A stretch of 64,000 nucleotides of DNA from Chloroflexota bacterium (GCA_028873865.1 JAPPNI010000016.1:19193-83192), one strand, 5' to 3'; counted from the stretch's first letter, positions 18,161 to 26,735 are shown. Made by a program: numbers and translations. Notes: generated by a model from the letters alone, not told the origin.

Positions 18161-18283
18161 GTCCGCCGGGTGTCCGAAACAGTCCGGATTTGTCCGGTTT
18201 AGTCCAGATTTGTCCATAACAGTCCAGATTTTGACTGTGTGAGAGCGAATCGCTCCGGAGAAATCCAGACAAATCCAGGTCCT
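18161..18283. repeat. Decamer-periodic GTCC array 1
   Basis: GTCC occurs at 18161 and then exactly every 10 bp at 18172, 18182, 18192, 18202, 18212 and 18222, in units such as GTCCGGATTT, GTCCAGATTT and GTCCATAACA. After a TGACTGTGTGA segment the phase moves by 1 bp and related units continue (CTCC 18253, ATCC 18263 and 18273). It fills the 171-bp gap between the two R2-like genes. No coding sequence fits. It is clearly related to the array at 47914-48024. Confidence 0.85.
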
Positions 18284-18290
18284 TTGCGGG

Positions 18291-19325
18291 TTAGACTGTG
18301 ATCAGCTCGCGCATGTCGGGCGACATGCGGTCGAGCCGGTCGCCGAGGCCGACCACCTGCAGGCGGTGGTAGTACTCGTTGATCTGCTTCTTGCGCATGA
18401 GCATGACCAGGTTGTAGCCCTCGTCGAGGTACTCGATGCCGCCGCCGGCCAGCACGGCCAGCGCCTCGCCGGTGATCGGGTTGGTGGTCAGGCCGGCCTG
18501 GGTGTTCTGCACGGTCTCGTTGATGTCGAGGTAGTGATGCAGTTCTTCCTTGCGCCAGGGCTGGGTCTCGACGGTGTACTTGGTGTGGGTGACACCAAAG
18601 GCGAGGTGGCGGGACTCGTCCTGGGCGGAGAGGCGGAACATGCGCTTCTCGGCCTCGTTCTGGCCAATCAGCTCGCCCATGCGGAAGAGCGACTGGACCA
18701 GGCCCTCGGCGAAGAGGTGGAGGATGGCGGTCATCTCGGTGAAGTCGTCGATGGCGAGCAGTCCGACCGCGCCGAGGCCGGCGGGCGACATGCCACCGCC
18801 GTTGACGAGGACGCGCTTGCGGAAGACGTCGAGGTGACGGGCTTCGTCCATGAGCTGGGTGCCGAGGAAGAGCTGCGACTCGAAGAAGTCGGGATGGACC
18901 GACTCGAGGAAGCGTCCGGGGACGTCACCGGCGATGAACTCGACCTGGGTGAGGAATGTGCAGAGCGTGCACATCGCCTTTTCGATGTCGTCGGGCTGGT
19001 CGCCGATGGTGTCCCAGGGGATGTCGCGTGCGGAAGACCACTGGCGCTGCAGGGCCTCTTCGTAGAGCAGCATTGCCGACTCGGACCAGACGTCGCCCTT
19101 GTCGCGGTACTGGCGCGCGTGGGCGTTGGAGCGCGGGTCGGCTTCGATGCCGCGCGGCGCGAAGGAACGCCAGTCGGCCTGGTCGACGCCTTCAATGCCG
19201 GCCATGCGCTGGTTGATCGACTGCAGGGTTACGCCCTTGCGGCCGGCCTTGATGTCGAACTCTTCGTCGGTCTCCAGATTCAACCAGTCCAGATTGAGTC
19301 CGGGGTTCTCGATCGCGGTGACCAT
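18291..19325 (-). CDS. R2-like di-iron carboxylate protein (ferritin superfamily)
   Basis: A 344-residue protein of the ribonucleotide reductase R2 / R2-like oxidase superfamily. The full ligand set is visible: Glu in TQVEFIAG, E..H in MDEARHLD, Glu in LFAEGLVQ and E..H in QDESRHLAFG. It should bind a di-iron or Mn/Fe centre and activate oxygen. No R1 (nrdA/nrdE) gene is nearby, so an oxidase or oxygenase role is more likely than nucleotide reduction. I start at ATG 19325 (AGGA 7 nt upstream), because earlier in-frame starts add basic residues outside the fold. It lies 80 bp downstream of the CopC-CopD-cytochrome gene. Confidence 0.82.
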   Translation of the reverse strand: MVTAIENPGLNLDWLNLETDEEFDIKAGRKGVTLQSINQRMAGIEGVDQADWRSFAPRGIEADPRSNAHARQYRDKGDVWSESAMLLYEEALQRQWSSARDIPWDTIGDQPDDIEKAMCTLCTFLTQVEFIAGDVPGRFLESVHPDFFESQLFLGTQLMDEARHLDVFRKRVLVNGGGMSPAGLGAVGLLAIDDFTEMTAILHLFAEGLVQSLFRMGELIGQNEAEKRMFRLSAQDESRHLAFGVTHTKYTVETQPWRKEELHHYLDINETVQNTQAGLTTNPITGEALAVLAGGGIEYLDEGYNLVMLMRKKQINEYYHRLQVVGLGDRLDRMSPDMRELITV

Positions 19326-19405
19326 GTTGTCGTCCTGTCGCGCGGGCCGCATCATGCGCAGCGGCTCTCTGGTGGGATGTTGCCAGCGTATCAGTTGGAA
19401 CAGTT

Positions 19406-21604
19406 TCACTGGGCTGCCGAAATGTCGAAGTTGGCTCGGAGGAAGTTGACCAGGTCCCAGCGCTCCTGGTCGGACAGCTGGGGCGCCCAGGCGGGCATGC
19501 CGGTGCCGCGAATGCCGTCGGTGATCCAGGCGAAGAGCACGCCGTCGGGGTGGAAGGGGACGTGCACGGTGAAGTTGGCCGGCGGCGCGGGCAGGGAGTC
19601 GGCGAGCGGTCCATCACCGGCGCCGGTTTCCCCGTGGCAAGAGGCGCAGTTGGCGGCGAAGAGGAGCGATCCGCGCTCGACCGATTCGGCGGTCCGCTCG
19701 ATGGGGTTGGCCAGCGTGCGTCCTGGCTCGACATGTAGGCCGGTCAACAGCACGACGGCGACGATCAGACCGAGCAGACCGGCGGCAAAGGCAGCGTCGC
19801 CGCCGCGAGGTCCCCAGGTCCGGCGAATGTGGGGCCGATTGACCCAGGCCAGGCCGCCGATCACGAGCGCCCAGAGCGCTCCGACACCGTTCCAGTCCAT
19901 CTGGGTGAGCGGCAGGGCGAGCGCGCCGCCGCTGTCGGTGGCGAAGGGGGAGGCCTGGTAGCCGGATTCGACATCGGCCTGTACCGCGACGATCAGATCT
20001 TCGCCCGTTGCGCGACGCAGTTCCATCTCGACGGTCCAGGCTCCGGGCAGGCCGAAGTAGGCGCCTTCGAGCTGGAACTGGTTGTCGGAGAGCCGCGTGG
20101 TGGGCACCGTGACCGGTCCGACGCTGCGGTCGGCGTAGCGGAATCGGAGCAGCAGTACTTCGACCGGATTGTCTCCTGTGCCGCGAATCGTCGCGGTCCA
20201 GGTGTTGAATCCGACCAGGTTTGGGGAGATCTCGAGGGCGACGATGATCCCGCCGCGGGTGACGGTCTCGACGACTGTGTTGTCTTTCTGTTCGATCTCC
20301 GGCTGCGCGCTAGCGGGCGAAGGCAGCTGGGTCAGGGCGGCGGAGGCCGCGATCACGGCCAATCCCAGCAGGGCCTCCATCCGCATCATGCGGCTGAAGC
20401 GGTGGACGAGGCGCTGGTCCTGTCCGTCGGCCGCTGCATCGCGGGGTCTGAGGAAAAATGCGTTCGCGGCGGCGGCCGCGAACAGGGCGACGAGGATCGC
20501 GATCTTGACGATGAAGGCGAGGCCCCAGTCGGTCTCGACGATTCCGTTGAGGTTGGGAATCTGGATCAGCGCGGAGAGCAACCCGGCAGCGGCGAGCACC
20601 GGGACCGAGAGCGCGGCGGCGACAGAGAATCGACGCACCGCTGCGATTCGCGCATCCGGTTGGCCGCGAATGACGATGATCAGGCTGAGCAGTCCGCCGA
20701 TCCAGAGCGCGGCGGCGGACAGGTGCAGGGCGTCGAACAGTGTCCCCCAGATCCAGCCTGAGCCGATTGCTGCTCCGTGGGAGATCGCCGAGGACGACGC
20801 GAGCCAGACGGCGGCGAGGACGGCGAGAGCGACGAAGACGAGTCGATCGGGAAGCGACACGGGTTTCAACAGCCTGACGCCGACCAGCGCCGCAGCGACG
20901 ATCAGGGCGTACCAGCGTTGCTGGAGCCAGAGGCCGTTGCGGGTGTCGAAGAGAACATCGCCGAGGAATCCGATGTCGCCGAGGCGCAGTGCGCCGGCGA
21001 TGGACTCGTAGCCGGTCGTGGCGATTCCGACGACCAGCGTGACCGCCATGAGCGGCAGCAGTGTCGAGATTGGCGACGGTCGCAGCAGCCATGAGATGAA
21101 GACCGCTCCGGCAAAGATCACGAGGGCGGCCAACCCAATGGCTTTGACCGCAGCGTCGGCGGCGACCGGCGTCCCCGGCCGGTCGAGATCGATCTCAACG
21201 CCGCTGCCTGCGGGAGCCGAGCCGTCGGGATTGAGGACCGAGAACACGTAGGAGCCGGTCCAGGTGTGGCCGTCGACTTCGGAGAGGGTCTCCCAGACGA
21301 CGGTGTAGACGCCTGGATCGAGCTTGAGGACGCGGACGCTCATCTGGGTCGGGACTTCGTCGGCAAACTCAGTCTGGCCGATGTCGCGGCGTTCACCGGA
21401 ACTGTGCAGCACCTGGATCGAGCTGTGGCTGCGTTGCAGCTGCTCGGTCATGAACAGCGTGATCCTGATGGGCGATTCACGCAGCGAGGCGTTGATCGGC
21501 GGGTCGGCGCGAGCCAGGAGCGCGTGCGCGCTGGCGTCATCGGGCCAGAGAACGATGGTGAGGAAAGCAGCAAGGGCCAGCAAGCCGGCGAGCGCCCGCT
21601 TCAT
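19406..21604 (-). CDS. CopC-CopD-cytochrome c fusion membrane protein
   Basis: A 732-residue multidomain protein. After a signal sequence (MKRALAGLLALAAFL) comes a CopC domain beginning with the copper-binding histidine (ASAHALLARADPP), then a CopD-like block of about eight helices (residues ~150-420), a beta-rich extracytoplasmic domain (~450-560), a helix and a C-terminal c-type cytochrome with haem motif CASCH near residue 660 and an axial MPAW methionine. It probably handles copper and/or electrons outside the membrane. The ATG at 21604 overlaps the upstream stop as ATGA, which fixes the start and shows coupling. The R2-like gene follows on the same strand. Confidence 0.85.
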   Translation of the reverse strand: MKRALAGLLALAAFLTIVLWPDDASAHALLARADPPINASLRESPIRITLFMTEQLQRSHSSIQVLHSSGERRDIGQTEFADEVPTQMSVRVLKLDPGVYTVVWETLSEVDGHTWTGSYVFSVLNPDGSAPAGSGVEIDLDRPGTPVAADAAVKAIGLAALVIFAGAVFISWLLRPSPISTLLPLMAVTLVVGIATTGYESIAGALRLGDIGFLGDVLFDTRNGLWLQQRWYALIVAAALVGVRLLKPVSLPDRLVFVALAVLAAVWLASSSAISHGAAIGSGWIWGTLFDALHLSAAALWIGGLLSLIIVIRGQPDARIAAVRRFSVAAALSVPVLAAAGLLSALIQIPNLNGIVETDWGLAFIVKIAILVALFAAAAANAFFLRPRDAAADGQDQRLVHRFSRMMRMEALLGLAVIAASAALTQLPSPASAQPEIEQKDNTVVETVTRGGIIVALEISPNLVGFNTWTATIRGTGDNPVEVLLLRFRYADRSVGPVTVPTTRLSDNQFQLEGAYFGLPGAWTVEMELRRATGEDLIVAVQADVESGYQASPFATDSGGALALPLTQMDWNGVGALWALVIGGLAWVNRPHIRRTWGPRGGDAAFAAGLLGLIVAVVLLTGLHVEPGRTLANPIERTAESVERGSLLFAANCASCHGETGAGDGPLADSLPAPPANFTVHVPFHPDGVLFAWITDGIRGTGMPAWAPQLSDQERWDLVNFLRANFDISAAQ

Positions 21605-22605
21605 TGGGACGATTCCGGAATCTGGTAGACCGAATCGCGGATCTGCGCCCACTCGGAATCGCTGACGTTGCCGATCCAGTCAATGCTGCCGTGGAATTCG
21701 CCGGGAGCGATCGCGAAGGGCGGATCGGTGGGCGGATCGGCAACCAGGTAGATGCCAAACACGCCGAGGATGAGCACGTGGCGGCCGTCGTCGGAGAGGG
21801 CGAAGTCGGGTTGATCCTCGCCGATCGCGGCGAGCTGGGTGAGGGCCCCGGTGGCCAGGTTGAAGCTCCAGATGTCCTCGGGGCCGTTCACGCCGATCGA
21901 GCGGGCAGAGACCTGGGGCAGGAACTGTCCGGCGGAGAAGACCACGGACTCGCCGTCGACGGAGAAGCGCGGAATGCGGAAGGGTCGCGGTTCCCACTCT
22001 CGTTGTGGATCAAGAACCCGTTCGGTTCCATCGGACAAATCTCGGACCACGAGATGCGGATCGCCGCTGTAGGGCGCGTTGACGAAGACGATGCGGGAGC
22101 CGTCGGGCGAGATATCGGCGTCACGCGCGTCTTCACGCAGGATCTCGACCTCGCGGCGCTGCAGGTCGAGTCGGGCCACCCGGATCATCAGGTCGCCCGG
22201 TTCGTGGGTGAAGATCAGCGACCGGCCGTCGGGGGCCCAGCGAGGCGTCCAGATGAACTCGGCCTGTCGTGCGTGCTGGACGAGGATCTCCTGCCTGGGG
22301 TCATCGAGGTCTGCGATAGCGAGGTCGGTGCCGATCGTCGTGCCTTCGGCCTGGGTGAGCTGAAAGACGATGTAGGCCACCTTCGTCCCGTCGGGGGAAA
22401 TTGCCGGCTGGAGGAGTTGTTGATCCTGTTCGGCTGCGATCAGGAGTCGGGCTCCGTTGTCATCCTGGATCCAGAGGTCGACCCCGACGGTGAAGACGAA
22501 CGTGCCCGGCGCCGGGATGCGGCGCTCGGTTGGCTCTTCGGCTCCACCGCATCCGACGAACACGATGGCGGACAACACTGCAGCCAGCGCCGCGGCGAAT
22601 CGCAT
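21601..22605 (-). CDS. WD40/TolB-like beta-propeller lipoprotein
   Basis: A 334-residue predicted lipoprotein: short charged N-terminus, hydrophobic stretch and lipobox VGC near residue 19. The mature part has repeated SPDG-type blades (PAISPDGTKVAYI, WAPDGRSLIF, DISPDGSRIVF, ALSDDGRHVLI) typical of TolB/PD40 propellers, which usually scaffold proteins at the membrane surface. The start may be ATG 22605 or GTG 22608; both overlap the preceding stop. It is coupled to the CopC-like gene upstream and the CopCD-cytochrome gene downstream, so it probably acts in the same envelope complex. No enzymatic residues are evident. Confidence 0.75.
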   Translation of the reverse strand: MRFAAALAAVLSAIVFVGCGGAEEPTERRIPAPGTFVFTVGVDLWIQDDNGARLLIAAEQDQQLLQPAISPDGTKVAYIVFQLTQAEGTTIGTDLAIADLDDPRQEILVQHARQAEFIWTPRWAPDGRSLIFTHEPGDLMIRVARLDLQRREVEILREDARDADISPDGSRIVFVNAPYSGDPHLVVRDLSDGTERVLDPQREWEPRPFRIPRFSVDGESVVFSAGQFLPQVSARSIGVNGPEDIWSFNLATGALTQLAAIGEDQPDFALSDDGRHVLILGVFGIYLVADPPTDPPFAIAPGEFHGSIDWIGNVSDSEWAQIRDSVYQIPESSQ

Positions 22606-23291
22606 CACGCGCCTGTTCCGCGGCGACCGAGATGGAAGCCGAGTGCGCCGACGACTGTTAGTGCGGCTACGACGCCCAGCGCGAGCCAGACGAGAGGACC
22701 GACACCCAGAGCTGGGTTGGGATCGTCGGCCGCGCGAGCCACTGCCGGGGTCGCGGGCGTTGGCGCGTCGGCGGCCTCCGGTGGGTCCGGTTCATCGCCG
22801 GGGTACGGGATGAGCAATTCTTGAGCGATGTGACGATCCTGCTCGATTTGCCATGGTCGCGGTTCCCACTGCACGTAGAAGGTGAGCCAACCGGAGTGTT
22901 CGTCTCCGTCCTCGGCGGAGAGAGTGGTCCAACGAACGCCGTAGCCGCCGGGAGGAAGTTCGACCGGCACCTTCGCTGACATGACCTTGCGGTCATCGTT
23001 ATCAATCTCCACGGGACCAATCTCGTACTCGGCCAACAGGTCTGAACTCTGGATCAGGGCCAACTCCATCGTGTTGGCGCCTTCGCGACGAAACAGTTCC
23101 TGGCTGAAGCGAATCGTGATCCTGTCGGGGGACTGGCTGAGCTGCTCGGCGAACGCCGGGGTCGAGGATTCATAGGCGGCGTGTGCGTCCGCCCGTAGGA
23201 TGACCAGCCAACAAGCGATCAAGCCGAGGGTGAACGCCAGCAAGAGGCGACAGTTACTCGCCGTGACTGTTTTCTGCAGCATCTTGACCAT
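22605..23291 (-). CDS. CopC-like exported protein with C-terminal membrane anchor
   Basis: About 228 residues. An N-terminal signal sequence ends at ADAHA, giving the histidine start typical of CopC (HAAYESSTPAFAEQL). A CopC-like beta domain (RITIRFSQELF, YGVRWTTLSAEDGDEHSG) follows, then a proline/alanine-rich linker and a transmembrane helix (LVWLALGVVAALTVVGALGF) with a short basic tail. The family binds copper in the periplasm. The start is placed at ATG 23291 (23282 is an alternative), within the end of the upstream lipoprotein gene; a much longer in-frame extension is rejected as out-of-frame shadow. It overlaps the propeller gene downstream. Confidence 0.72.
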   Translation of the reverse strand: MVKMLQKTVTASNCRLLLAFTLGLIACWLVILRADAHAAYESSTPAFAEQLSQSPDRITIRFSQELFRREGANTMELALIQSSDLLAEYEIGPVEIDNDDRKVMSAKVPVELPPGGYGVRWTTLSAEDGDEHSGWLTFYVQWEPRPWQIEQDRHIAQELLIPYPGDEPDPPEAADAPTPATPAVARAADDPNPALGVGPLVWLALGVVAALTVVGALGFHLGRRGTGA

Positions 23292-23799
23292 GGCCGTTGT
23301 GGTTCTCGTCATGCATCGGGGGTTCCAGGCCGGCCAGTGCGGGCACGGCCGGCAGTGGCTCGTTGTTGAGCCATGCCTCCAATGTTGCCTCAAAGGTGTG
23401 CGCCAGGGCATGGGTGATCTTGGACGGTTCGGCGGCTGCGTGGGCGTTGTCGTTGCGGAATGCGGCCAGGAGCGAGTCGAGCCACTCGGCGTACTGCTCC
23501 ACGTGGCCGTCCAACTCGGCCGGCCAGTCAGTCCAGTCAAGAACCTCCCGCGCGCGCCGCGCCCAGATCACAGCCTCGGCCGGTATTCGCTGTTCCTCGC
23601 GGACGATCCTGTCGAGATGGTGATAGCGCAGGGGATCCAATGGTTCGAGCGCAGCGAGGATCTGCGCCCGTTGCGCCGCTTCGGTCGCTATGGCGGCGTC
23701 GACCCGGAGCGTCTCGACGGCGTCGGAATCTGACTGGGAACAGGCGCTGATCGCCACGACCACGGCGAGCAGTGCGACCAGCGGGAGAACAATCTTCAC
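23254..23799 (-). CDS. Predicted lipoprotein with His-rich C-terminus
   Basis: A 181-residue protein with a signal sequence and lipobox (AISAC) near residue 20. The mature part is helical and rich in Ala/Glu/Arg, and the C-terminus contains a His/Asn/Asp cluster (MHDENHNGHGQ) that could bind metal. I do not recognise a family. The gene overlaps the CopC-like gene by about 38 nt and lies in the same minus-strand run as the copper/cytochrome genes, which points to a metal-related envelope role. The start is GTG 23799; the ribosome site is weak. Confidence 0.65.
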   Translation of the reverse strand: MKIVLPLVALLAVVVAISACSQSDSDAVETLRVDAAIATEAAQRAQILAALEPLDPLRYHHLDRIVREEQRIPAEAVIWARRAREVLDWTDWPAELDGHVEQYAEWLDSLLAAFRNDNAHAAAEPSKITHALAHTFEATLEAWLNNEPLPAVPALAGLEPPMHDENHNGHGQDAAENSHGE

Positions 23800-23853
23800 A
23801 ACATCACACTTTCACTGCGATGACGGCCGGAATCGGACCGGCCCGGCAGATGA

Positions 23854-24225
23854 TCAAGCGATGTGTGTCTCAGGAGGAGCGCGGATACTGTCGTGGAAGC
23901 GGGGTATGAGTGATGTCGTTGGCCCGGCGTCGAGGGTTGCCAGAAGCGCGACACCGCGTTCGTCGGCGATCGGCGCCACGCCGATCTCAGCTGCGTCGGG
24001 CGGCGCAGCGGGGTAGAGCTGCGCCGCTTCCGAAGACACGAGCTCGGGTGCGCTGTCGGGCGAAATGGCGCAGTCCTCGAGCGTGAAGTCCGAAACGACT
24101 GACACAGCGGTGTCGCCCTTGGGGGCGGCGACGATCAGTTCAAAGTCGGAAGCCGTGGTGCGCAACAGCACCGCCAGCGCGACTGCGCAAGTCAATCCGC
24201 CGAGCAGCAGGAGTCGTCGCCTCAT
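23854..24225 (-). CDS. Small exported hypothetical protein
   Basis: A 123-residue protein with a signal peptide (MRRRLLLLGGLTCAVALAVLL) and a short mature domain with one cysteine and several Pro/Ala-rich stretches. I do not recognise the family. A TAGACT box lies 8 nt before the ATG and no Shine-Dalgarno is seen, so it may start a leaderless transcript and be the first gene of the copper/cytochrome operon that runs to 19406. The gap to the next gene is 54 bp. Confidence 0.5.
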   Translation of the reverse strand: MRRRLLLLGGLTCAVALAVLLRTTASDFELIVAAPKGDTAVSVVSDFTLEDCAISPDSAPELVSSEAAQLYPAAPPDAAEIGVAPIADERGVALLATLDAGPTTSLIPRFHDSIRAPPETHIA

Positions 24226-24303
24226 CTAAACTCAGTCTATGCGTCGTCTCAGCCGAGGGAACGGCGTTGATCACTTATCTGCTACCTGAATGCGAGACGC
24301 ACT

Positions 24304-24663
24304 GTGTACCTGGCCATGAACCGCTTCAGTGTCAATATCGAGCGTGAAGCCGAGTGGGAGGCGATCTGGAAGGATCGCGAGACCTACCTGCGGGAGGTGC
24401 CGGGCTTCGTCCAGTTCATGCTGCTACGAGGGGCAGAGCCGGGCGACTACATCTCTTACTCGGTCTGGGAGGACCAGGCCGCGTTCCATGCCTGGACACA
24501 GTCCGAGGCGTTCCGCAAGGGTCACGCCCAGGGGACCGTCGCCGGCGTGCTCATGGGTCCGCCGCAGCTGGGCCTGTACGAGCCGGTGATCAACGAGACG
24601 GCAGACTCGCGGGAGCTGATCGACACCGCGCCAGACCCAAATCGTCGAGGTCCGCGGCACTAG
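24304..24663 (+). CDS. Antibiotic biosynthesis monooxygenase (ABM) family protein
   Basis: A 119-residue dimeric alpha-beta-barrel protein of the ABM/HmoA group. Typical segments are MNRFSVNIEREAEWEAIW, VPGFVQFMLLRG, YISYSVWED and FHAWTQSEAFRKGHA, the last resembling haem-degrading or quinol monooxygenases. The likely start is GTG 24304, which gives the usual N-terminus (VYLAMNRF); an internal ATG at 24316 is possible. It is divergent from the copper operon and separated by 170 bp from the SDR pair. Role could be cofactor-free oxygenation or haem handling. Confidence 0.75.
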   Translation: MYLAMNRFSVNIEREAEWEAIWKDRETYLREVPGFVQFMLLRGAEPGDYISYSVWEDQAAFHAWTQSEAFRKGHAQGTVAGVLMGPPQLGLYEPVINETADSRELIDTAPDPNRRGPRH

Positions 24664-24835
24664 GCCGCTCCCTCTGCCTCCTTCCGCCTCCGGCATCTTC
24701 ACCTCCCACAAGCGGGGGAGAGGAGAGCTTGCCTGCCTACTGTCGCTAGCCATAGGCGGTGATAGCCTGATGTTGCCTGTGAAATTTTTCCCGCACACCT
24801 GACGTGACGGTGTCGTGGGCTGAGAGGAATCACAC

Positions 24836-25741
24836 ATGGGAATGCTTGATGGCCGGGTGGCGATCGTCACTGGCGCGGGACGCGGAATCGGCGCCGAGAC
24901 GGCCAAATTGTTCGCTTCCGAGGGCGCCAAGGTCGTGGTCAACGACCTCGGCGGCGCGGTTGACGGCTCCGGTGCAGCCGCCGCTCCGGCCGATGAGGTT
25001 GTCGCTGCGATCCGCGACGCCGGCGGCGAAGCGGTCGCCAACTATTCATCGGTCTCGGATTACAACGCCGCCGAGGGCATCGTCAAGGACGCGCTGGACA
25101 ACTTCGGCGACCTGGACATCGTGGTCAACACGGCCGGCATCCTGCGCGACCGGATGGTCTTCAACATGACCGAGGCGGAGTGGGACGCGGTGCTCGACGT
25201 CCACCTCAAGGGTCACTTCAACCTGACCAAGTACGCCTCGATCCACTGGCGCTCGGAGCGTAAGGGGCACTACCGACTGATCAACTTCTCCTCGGTATCG
25301 GGGATCTTCGGCGCTCCCGGCCAGCCCAACTACGCGGCCGCCAAGATGGGCATCGTCGGCTTCACCTACAGCTGCGCCAACGCCCTGGGCCGCTACGGCG
25401 CGACCGCCAACGCGATCTCACCGGGCGCCTCGACTCGGATGACCGACACGGTGCCGGAGGAGCGACGTCGCGCTGGCAGCGACATCGGCGATTCCGCAGA
25501 AGAGGACCCGCAGCGCTCGCCGGCCAACGTCGCCGTGCCGCTGGTCTACATCGCGTCCGAGCAGTCGGACTGGCTGAACGGCCAGATCGTCGGCGCGTCG
25601 GGCTACGAGCTGCAGCTCTTCAACAAGCCCGCCGTCATCCGCCAGGTGCGCGGTACCGAGCGCTGGACGACCGAGGGCGCGGCCCAGCAGATCGAAGAAC
25701 TGTTCAAGCCGGCCGTTGGCGGCGGCGGCTTCTACGGATAG
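24836..25741 (+). CDS. SDR family oxidoreductase, tandem copy 1
   Basis: A 301-residue SDR resembling the dehydrogenase domain of multifunctional beta-oxidation (MFE-2-like) enzymes. It has the TGAGRGIGAE cofactor motif, the NDLGG segment characteristic of that group, the catalytic serine in NFSSVSG and the YAAAK pair. An extended C-terminus past residue 240 may form a cap. AGAGGA precedes the ATG. The next gene encodes a close paralogue with the same length. It probably oxidises a hydroxyacyl-CoA or related alcohol. Confidence 0.88.
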   Translation: MGMLDGRVAIVTGAGRGIGAETAKLFASEGAKVVVNDLGGAVDGSGAAAAPADEVVAAIRDAGGEAVANYSSVSDYNAAEGIVKDALDNFGDLDIVVNTAGILRDRMVFNMTEAEWDAVLDVHLKGHFNLTKYASIHWRSERKGHYRLINFSSVSGIFGAPGQPNYAAAKMGIVGFTYSCANALGRYGATANAISPGASTRMTDTVPEERRRAGSDIGDSAEEDPQRSPANVAVPLVYIASEQSDWLNGQIVGASGYELQLFNKPAVIRQVRGTERWTTEGAAQQIEELFKPAVGGGGFYG

Positions 25742-25749
25742 CCCCCTCC

Positions 25750-25782
25750 GTCACTTCGTGACACCTCCCCCAGAGGGGGAGG
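25750..25782 (+). repeat. Two adjacent perfect hairpins between the tandem SDR genes
   Basis: GTCAC-TTC-GTGAC (25750-25762) is followed at once by CCTCCCCC-AGA-GGGGGAGG (25764-25782). Both stems are perfect. No T tract follows, and the next gene begins 23 bp later, so they may modulate expression between the two SDR genes rather than end transcription. Confidence 0.55.
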
Positions 25783-25804
25783 TTGGGTGCAAGGGAGAGA
25801 CATC

Positions 25805-26710
25805 ATGGGAATGCTTGACAATCGCGTCGCAATCGTGACTGGCGCGGGACGTGGGATCGGTTCGGAAGTCGCCAAGCTGTTCGCGGCCAATGGCGCCAGC
25901 GTGGTCGTCAACGACCTCGGCGGCGCGGTCGACGGTACGGGCGGCGAAGCCGGACCGGCCGACGAGACCGTTGCGGCGATCCGCGACGCGGGCGGCAATG
26001 CCGCCGCCAACTACACCTCGGTCGCCGACTACGACGGCGCAGAGGGCATCATCCAGCAGGCGCTGGATGACTTCGGCAGACTCGACATCCTGGTCAACGT
26101 CGCCGGCAACCTACGCGACCGGATGGTCTTCAACATGACCGAAGAGGAATGGGACGCGGTCGTTGCGGTGCACATGAAGGGCACCTTCAACACGACCAAG
26201 TACGCCTCGATCTACTGGCGCGCGAACCGCGAGGGCCACTACCGGCTGATCAACTTCACTTCCGGCTCCGGCCTGCACGGCGCTCCGGGACAGCCCAACT
26301 ACGCCGCCGCCAAGCTCGGCATTGTGGGGTTCACATACAGCTGCGCCAACGCGCTGGGACGCTACGGGGTCACCTCGAACGCGATCGGGCCGGGCGCCTC
26401 AACCCGAATGACCGACACCGTGCCAACGGATCGACGCTCTCGCGGGTTCGACGAGGACTCCGAGACCACGGTCGACCCGCGCCGCTCGCCGGCCAATGTC
26501 GCCGTGCCGATCGTCTACATCGCCTCCGAGGCCTCCGACTGGCTCAACGGCCAGGTGATCCAGGCCATGGGCTACGACATCGGCCTGTACAACCAGTACG
26601 AAATCATCCGCAACCTCTCCAGCAACGAAGGCTGGAGTGTCGAGCGCGCAGCCGAAGAGATCGAGCGGGTCTTCAAACCGGCGGTTGAAGGCAGCCGCCT
26701 GTTCGGCTAA
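25805..26710 (+). CDS. SDR family oxidoreductase, tandem copy 2
   Basis: A 301-residue SDR closely similar to the preceding gene throughout, including NDLGGAVDG, NMTEEEWDAV, APGQPNYAAAK and GASTRMTDTVP. The catalytic serine region reads NFTSGSG instead of NFSSVSG, so the canonical serine position is occupied by Ser after a Thr substitution next to it. Differences cluster in the substrate cap. GGGAGAG precedes the ATG at 25805. This is a tandem duplication with probable substrate specialisation; the two could also form a heterotetramer. Confidence 0.88.
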   Translation: MGMLDNRVAIVTGAGRGIGSEVAKLFAANGASVVVNDLGGAVDGTGGEAGPADETVAAIRDAGGNAAANYTSVADYDGAEGIIQQALDDFGRLDILVNVAGNLRDRMVFNMTEEEWDAVVAVHMKGTFNTTKYASIYWRANREGHYRLINFTSGSGLHGAPGQPNYAAAKLGIVGFTYSCANALGRYGVTSNAIGPGASTRMTDTVPTDRRSRGFDEDSETTVDPRRSPANVAVPIVYIASEASDWLNGQVIQAMGYDIGLYNQYEIIRNLSSNEGWSVERAAEEIERVFKPAVEGSRLFG

Positions 26711-26735
26711 CACGCCATCACGGTTCGATACGCTC

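Noticed and set aside
18161-18283. CRISPR array reading of the GTCC repeats
   Set aside because: Units are 10 bp with no separate spacers and no cas genes nearby.
18291-19325. Ribonucleotide reductase small subunit
   Set aside because: No large subunit gene is near and the sequence environment favours an R2-like oxidase; the family fold alone does not prove nucleotide reduction.
23292-23540. Longer N-terminus for the CopC-like protein
   Set aside because: The extra 83 residues are Thr/Pro/Arg-rich shadow of the lipoprotein gene and precede the real signal peptide.
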